Below, piece after piece: positions 58,045 through 62,000 of a stretch of 62,000 nt of DNA. The position numbers were made by a program, and so were the translations under genes. The stretch spans positions 602,345 through 664,344 of the forward strand of contig NMRA01000102.1 in NCBI GenBank assembly GCA_002633005.1, in the 5' to 3' direction. The DNA is from Phoronis australis (Eukaryota > Phoronida > Phoronidae). The notes below the pieces were generated by a model. The model did no database searches, was not told the origin of the DNA, and saw only the letters and a program-made list of their open reading frames with translations. Numbering within the stretch: the stretch's first letter is position 1; the number at the start of each line of letters is the position of its first letter.

Positions 58045-58200
58045 TTATAATCACGACGACAAATTTCCATTGCTGTGCTGTGGGGTGTACAAATATCTTA
58101 CGAAAACGGCAAATCTTTTGAAATATCACTGAATGAAAAAAGACATCATGTTCTGTCCCACTGCGAAGAAGTATCCACTGACCAAGGCAATAGCTGAAGC
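58045..58200 (+). pseudogene. Second THAP-like relic (weak)
   Basis: One frame gives FHCCAVGCTNILRKRQIF, then a stop. CCAVGCTN is a characteristic THAP-domain opening (C-x(2-4)-C), and the basic stretch after it fits. The following FHR-type motif is not visible in frame, so this is at best a decayed first half of a THAP domain. Confidence 0.3.
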
Positions 58201-61200
58201 TGACAAAGCGTGAGATTTTCGGTGTCAAAAAGCTAAAACAAATTAGTGACTTACACTAATCAAACAACAGGAGGATATGACAGTAGAAATTTCTTTCAAA
58301 TGAATGAGCCATTATGTACATACAGTACTTGAATTTCGCTCCACCAAATCTGAGTCGGGATCATGCAGAAGTCACTTTTGTGCTCTCATTAATCTAGAGA
58401 GCACCAGTACGAAAATCCCATTACTCAAGGAGGCGCAAGCCGCCGTTTTGAGCTTCAACTTGATGGTTAAAGATGCTTAATAATTCCGGCAAGGAGAATA
58501 ACCCAATATTGTCAGAGCCTAGACAGTTCTGTCAAAATTTTGTCGAGTTTACTTTGAAGTGTACTGCAAGGCCGAGAATGCCGAGAATGGCCTACTCAAA
58601 TTTATGCATTTTTCTGTAACATTACTCAGATCATAAGATCGCTGGACCAGCTGATCAATTCGAAGAACATACAAATGTCTAGAAAAACAGAGCGAAAAGA
58701 CATGTTAGTGTGCCCGCCTTGATACTGCCATTATTTATTCATTGTTTTTTAATATATGTAAGTGTGGATGAAATTATAAAAAGACCGGTCACAATGTATC
58801 TAGTAATAAAAGCGAATAATAAAATTTGCGTGAAGAATATCGGCCGGGGACGTGAAGTCGTGCGACAAAGTAAACCAAATTGGTGGAAATACGGATGATA
58901 TTGAGTGTTTGTGGGGATTGAGGATGGGGTGACAGCAAGTTCTTTTTTGTTCTCGATGTATTTAAATAATCGTGAAAGAGAGTTGAAGACCAACAAGTAT
59001 GCTTATTAAGAAGACTGAACTGTATTGTGAAATAGGAACTAGTAATCAACAAGCCACGTACCATAAATTGTGATGTTCAGAAAAGGAGGTTACTTGTGCA
59101 ACAGAAAACGGATCTATTACCAAAGAACGAATCGGCGTTGAATTTAGTTACAAATATTTGAGAAATATTTTAATACGACAGGTTGCAAAACAAAGAGTCA
59201 ATCAAATTTACCTGACCAGGCACGAAATGTTTATTTTTGTTGAAAAAGTATGTCTCAATTTAAGTGTTCCGGTTGATATGTATTATTTAATTATGTGAGG
59301 TTTTCATAATACAATCAATGTTGTAAATTTCTCTGACAAGTTCAGCAGCTAGAGAGGAGGTAGGAACGCGTAACATGGTGTCAATTAGATGATCAAAGAT
59401 TAGCAAATACTGGTTGAATATGTTGAAATTGAATGCTGATAGATATCCCACCACACATGTTATAAGATTCAATATGAATTTACTGAAACAAGTCGCGACA
59501 ACTGTCTTTATATCTAAAGCTTGCTGTACCGGACAGGGCTTAGAATTGTATGGTCAGACAAGGATTTATTTAGGTGCGAAATTAAACAAAGATGCATTGA
59601 CGCAGACCAACAACAATGGCTGCATGGAATAGAAATAAAATGGACTAATTTTTGAAGCATATGCCAGTTTCTAGAGGAGGGCGTTTAATTTTAGATCTTG
59701 TACAGTTTACGTGTTCAAAGCGTCTAATAGAAATCAAAACTGGCAAGCACTGAGGTATCGCTAAAGAACAGCCTTTCGTCTCTGGGTGTACTGGTCCTAT
59801 TGAGTATTTAAGGCGCGTGCATGATGGTCTTGGGAGAATGGCATTGATCATGATGTTAAAAACTTAGACAGCGACCGTTTCATTTATTTGATGGACTACT
59901 GCTATTTTTGGAAATTAGTTGTTTTGTATTGAAACCCCCTCGACCTCCACTCCCCTCGACCCCCTCGACCCACGACCTGTGGTAAAAGAGGTGCGCTTTT
60001 TACATATTTCATAATCTTATTACGTCACCGGGCGGCTTCCCGTAAGACTTACCTACACGCGAGTCTGCTCTGTCTGAAGTCTGGTGTTTGAAAACAGAAA
60101 GTGCCTTGAAAACGCCGGTGGTCTTGAACAGCCCTTTTCGAGCTCGCCATCGTTGTCATGGAAATAGTTCCACTAGCGGCTCTAAATGGCACTGTTCTAA
60201 TAAACTTAGGGAGAGAGTATGTTAAGGTTATGTCCAACCTTATTAACATTAACAAAAATTGGCCATTTTTACAATATTTCACTTATGTCTAGCAAAATAG
60301 CGGTACCTTATCATCATTCTCGGGGAACTTCAAATACAAAATATATAACGCGTAGCGAGAAAAGATTTTGCAGAACCACCTTGGAACCGCACAGCCGCGA
60401 GGATATTTGTTTACTACTTATTAAAAGTCAAAGATTAAAGGGCTTTCAATTAAATCGAATCTCCCGCCAGGTACAGAACAGCTTCCTATACCCTCGATCA
60501 GTCCTTTCATTCGCAAAAGTTGCCATTACATTAAGCCAACGAGGTGTACTTATGATAAAATAGTGCCGGGGAAAACGAAAACAAAACGTAGTTTTGATGC
60601 TAAGAGAGATGTGCGTCTACATGCATACAATGTACAACCGTTGGCGTTGAAAACGAAAGCTACGAGTCGCCTCAAGCCTCTGTCGTCATGAACACAGAAT
60701 GTTGTGAAAAGAGATAAATCCTCACCCTAATTCCTTAATTCAGTTAATAATTTGACATTTCGAAGTTTCGATCTCATGCTAACGACACCGATTCGATTTT
60801 TGTAATCCATTTCATACTTGGTTTCGTATCAGCCTCCCAGCACGTGACGTGCACAGGCTAGGAACTGTGACCTACTTAGAAAGTAGGGCGCAAACAACAG
60901 TAAAGTTGGCTGGGAACAATGCGTCTGTTTGAGGTTTTAAAGATATTTAAATCAGTTACGTACTGCAAAATCAGTTGACATTGCGAGTGAACGTTGAAAT
61001 AGCTAACACTGTATGGGTTATGTATACCGAAAACACATTTTCACCGAATAATTAACCGAAGACTTTGAGATTTTCCGAAGACTTGTCCCAGTTTAATCGG
61101 CTTTTCTCGGCTTCGGCAAATCGACTTTATTTGAATTTAGGAACACTTCTAGTTCTCGAAAACGGCTTGGTGATGATCGCTGAAACTTACCGAACATAAT

Positions 61201-62000
61201 ATTTAGTCAATTATCTCAAAAATGCTATTAAGATTTTTTATATAAATGCCTAGTTTTTGCGTAATGTGACAGAGATTAATACGACTTCATTTTTTGACAA
61301 AAATACAGTACGTTTTGCGAGTTGATTTGTCATAGAAACCAAACGAACAGACTAACCGAAAATTCCTAACAGCGTTTTTGGGGGTAACTGGTGAAGTTTT
61401 CATTCATAAAAGATTAACTAAAATCGACCGTGGGGTTATTTTGCTATGAATGTACCTTTCTAAAAATGAAATGTTGACTTAAAAAGGTTTTACGTAAAAA
61501 TGATAATGACACATTATTCAAAAAATATGTTTGTATTTCCTGGTCTTCGTTCTTTCAAAAATATACACTTTTAATAATTGACAAAGCTTATTTTTATATA
61601 TGAATTAGAATGGAGGCCATCAAATAAGGTTGGAGATAACCTTAACGCGAATGTACATAATTTCATATTTTTATTATTTACTTTACAGTGATGCTGATTT
61701 ACACTGTACACGCACTCCATATAACGTCTAAATACTTTTTAGTCAAACTTTTTACTGGTAAAATCAGTTTGTCGGTTCCTCGCACTCTGCAATTCACTGA
61801 AGAGCAGACCAGACGATTACACTCTGCTAAGGAACGACTTTGTAAGGTTAATAGGTCTTAAATTTGATTTGGTCGCGTTATTTTTTCCTGTTTTTGGCTT
61901 TTAAACATTCTGAATCGACTACCTCAATTGCAAAAAAAAGGAAAAGCAAGAGGAGCTCACTTTCCAATGCATTGGTCCTACAAATCAGCGCTTGTTCTAT
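58201..62000. other. Unrecognised DNA to the right edge
   Basis: No supported gene. A small C-rich tandem tract (CCCCTCGACC-type words) lies at about 59935-59970. The 114-codon frame at 60219-60563 has no recognisable motif. Confidence 0.4.

Overview
This window looks like AT-rich genomic DNA from a marine invertebrate animal. The evidence is spliced exons with GT-AG borders, many degenerate transposons of animal type (Ty3/gypsy, LINE, P-element/THAP9-like, inverted-repeat elements, tRNA-derived SINE-like pieces), abundant TACATGTA-type palindromic words, and one secretin-like seven-helix receptor with a somatomedin-B domain. That receptor architecture is known from amphioxus, hemichordates and other invertebrates. 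I cannot name the species. There is nothing prokaryotic here: no operons and no CRISPR array. Most short open frames are chance.

Layout. 1-6.7 kb: two candidate minus-strand exons (439-598 and 6389-6624), a foldback element (921-1721), a small hairpin (3961-4128) and one copy of a ~370 bp repeat. 6.7-18.9 kb: mostly unrecognised DNA with a THAP-like relic (~13.95 kb), a short diverged tandem repeat (15.0-15.3 kb) and a legumain-like peptide (~18.0 kb). 18,957-25,051: a complete, young Ty3/gypsy LTR retrotransposon, the best-defined element here. 25.5-29.4 kb: an intron-containing P-element/THAP9-like transposase relic. 30.4-32.3 kb: a three-exon minus-strand gene or pseudogene with a C2H2-like finger. 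32.3-43 kb: repeats, including an 895 bp inverted-repeat element at 36,473-37,367. 43.1-43.7 kb: an LTR-like sequence ending in an assembly gap. 44.5-49.1 kb: LINE fragments in both orientations and a dead second gypsy pol. 50.85-53.74 kb: the receptor gene on the minus strand, split by a 724 bp near-identical duplication around a single N. 53.8-62 kb: mostly repeats and unrecognised sequence.

Main discovery. The retrotransposon has separate gag and pol frames. They are linked by what reads as a textbook -1 ribosomal frameshift signal: a TTTAAAC slippery heptamer in the gag frame just after the zinc knuckle, then 4 nt, then an H-type pseudoknot with an 8 bp stem 1 and a 7 bp stem 2, all before the gag stop. 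The gag looks PNMA-like (an N-terminal small domain, a capsid-like region, a CCHC knuckle). The two LTRs differ at 2 of 292 positions and a 4 bp target duplication (TTAT) is visible, so the copy is recent and may still be functional. The receptor gene is probably the only clearly intact host gene, and its apparent break is best explained by assembly of two alleles in tandem.
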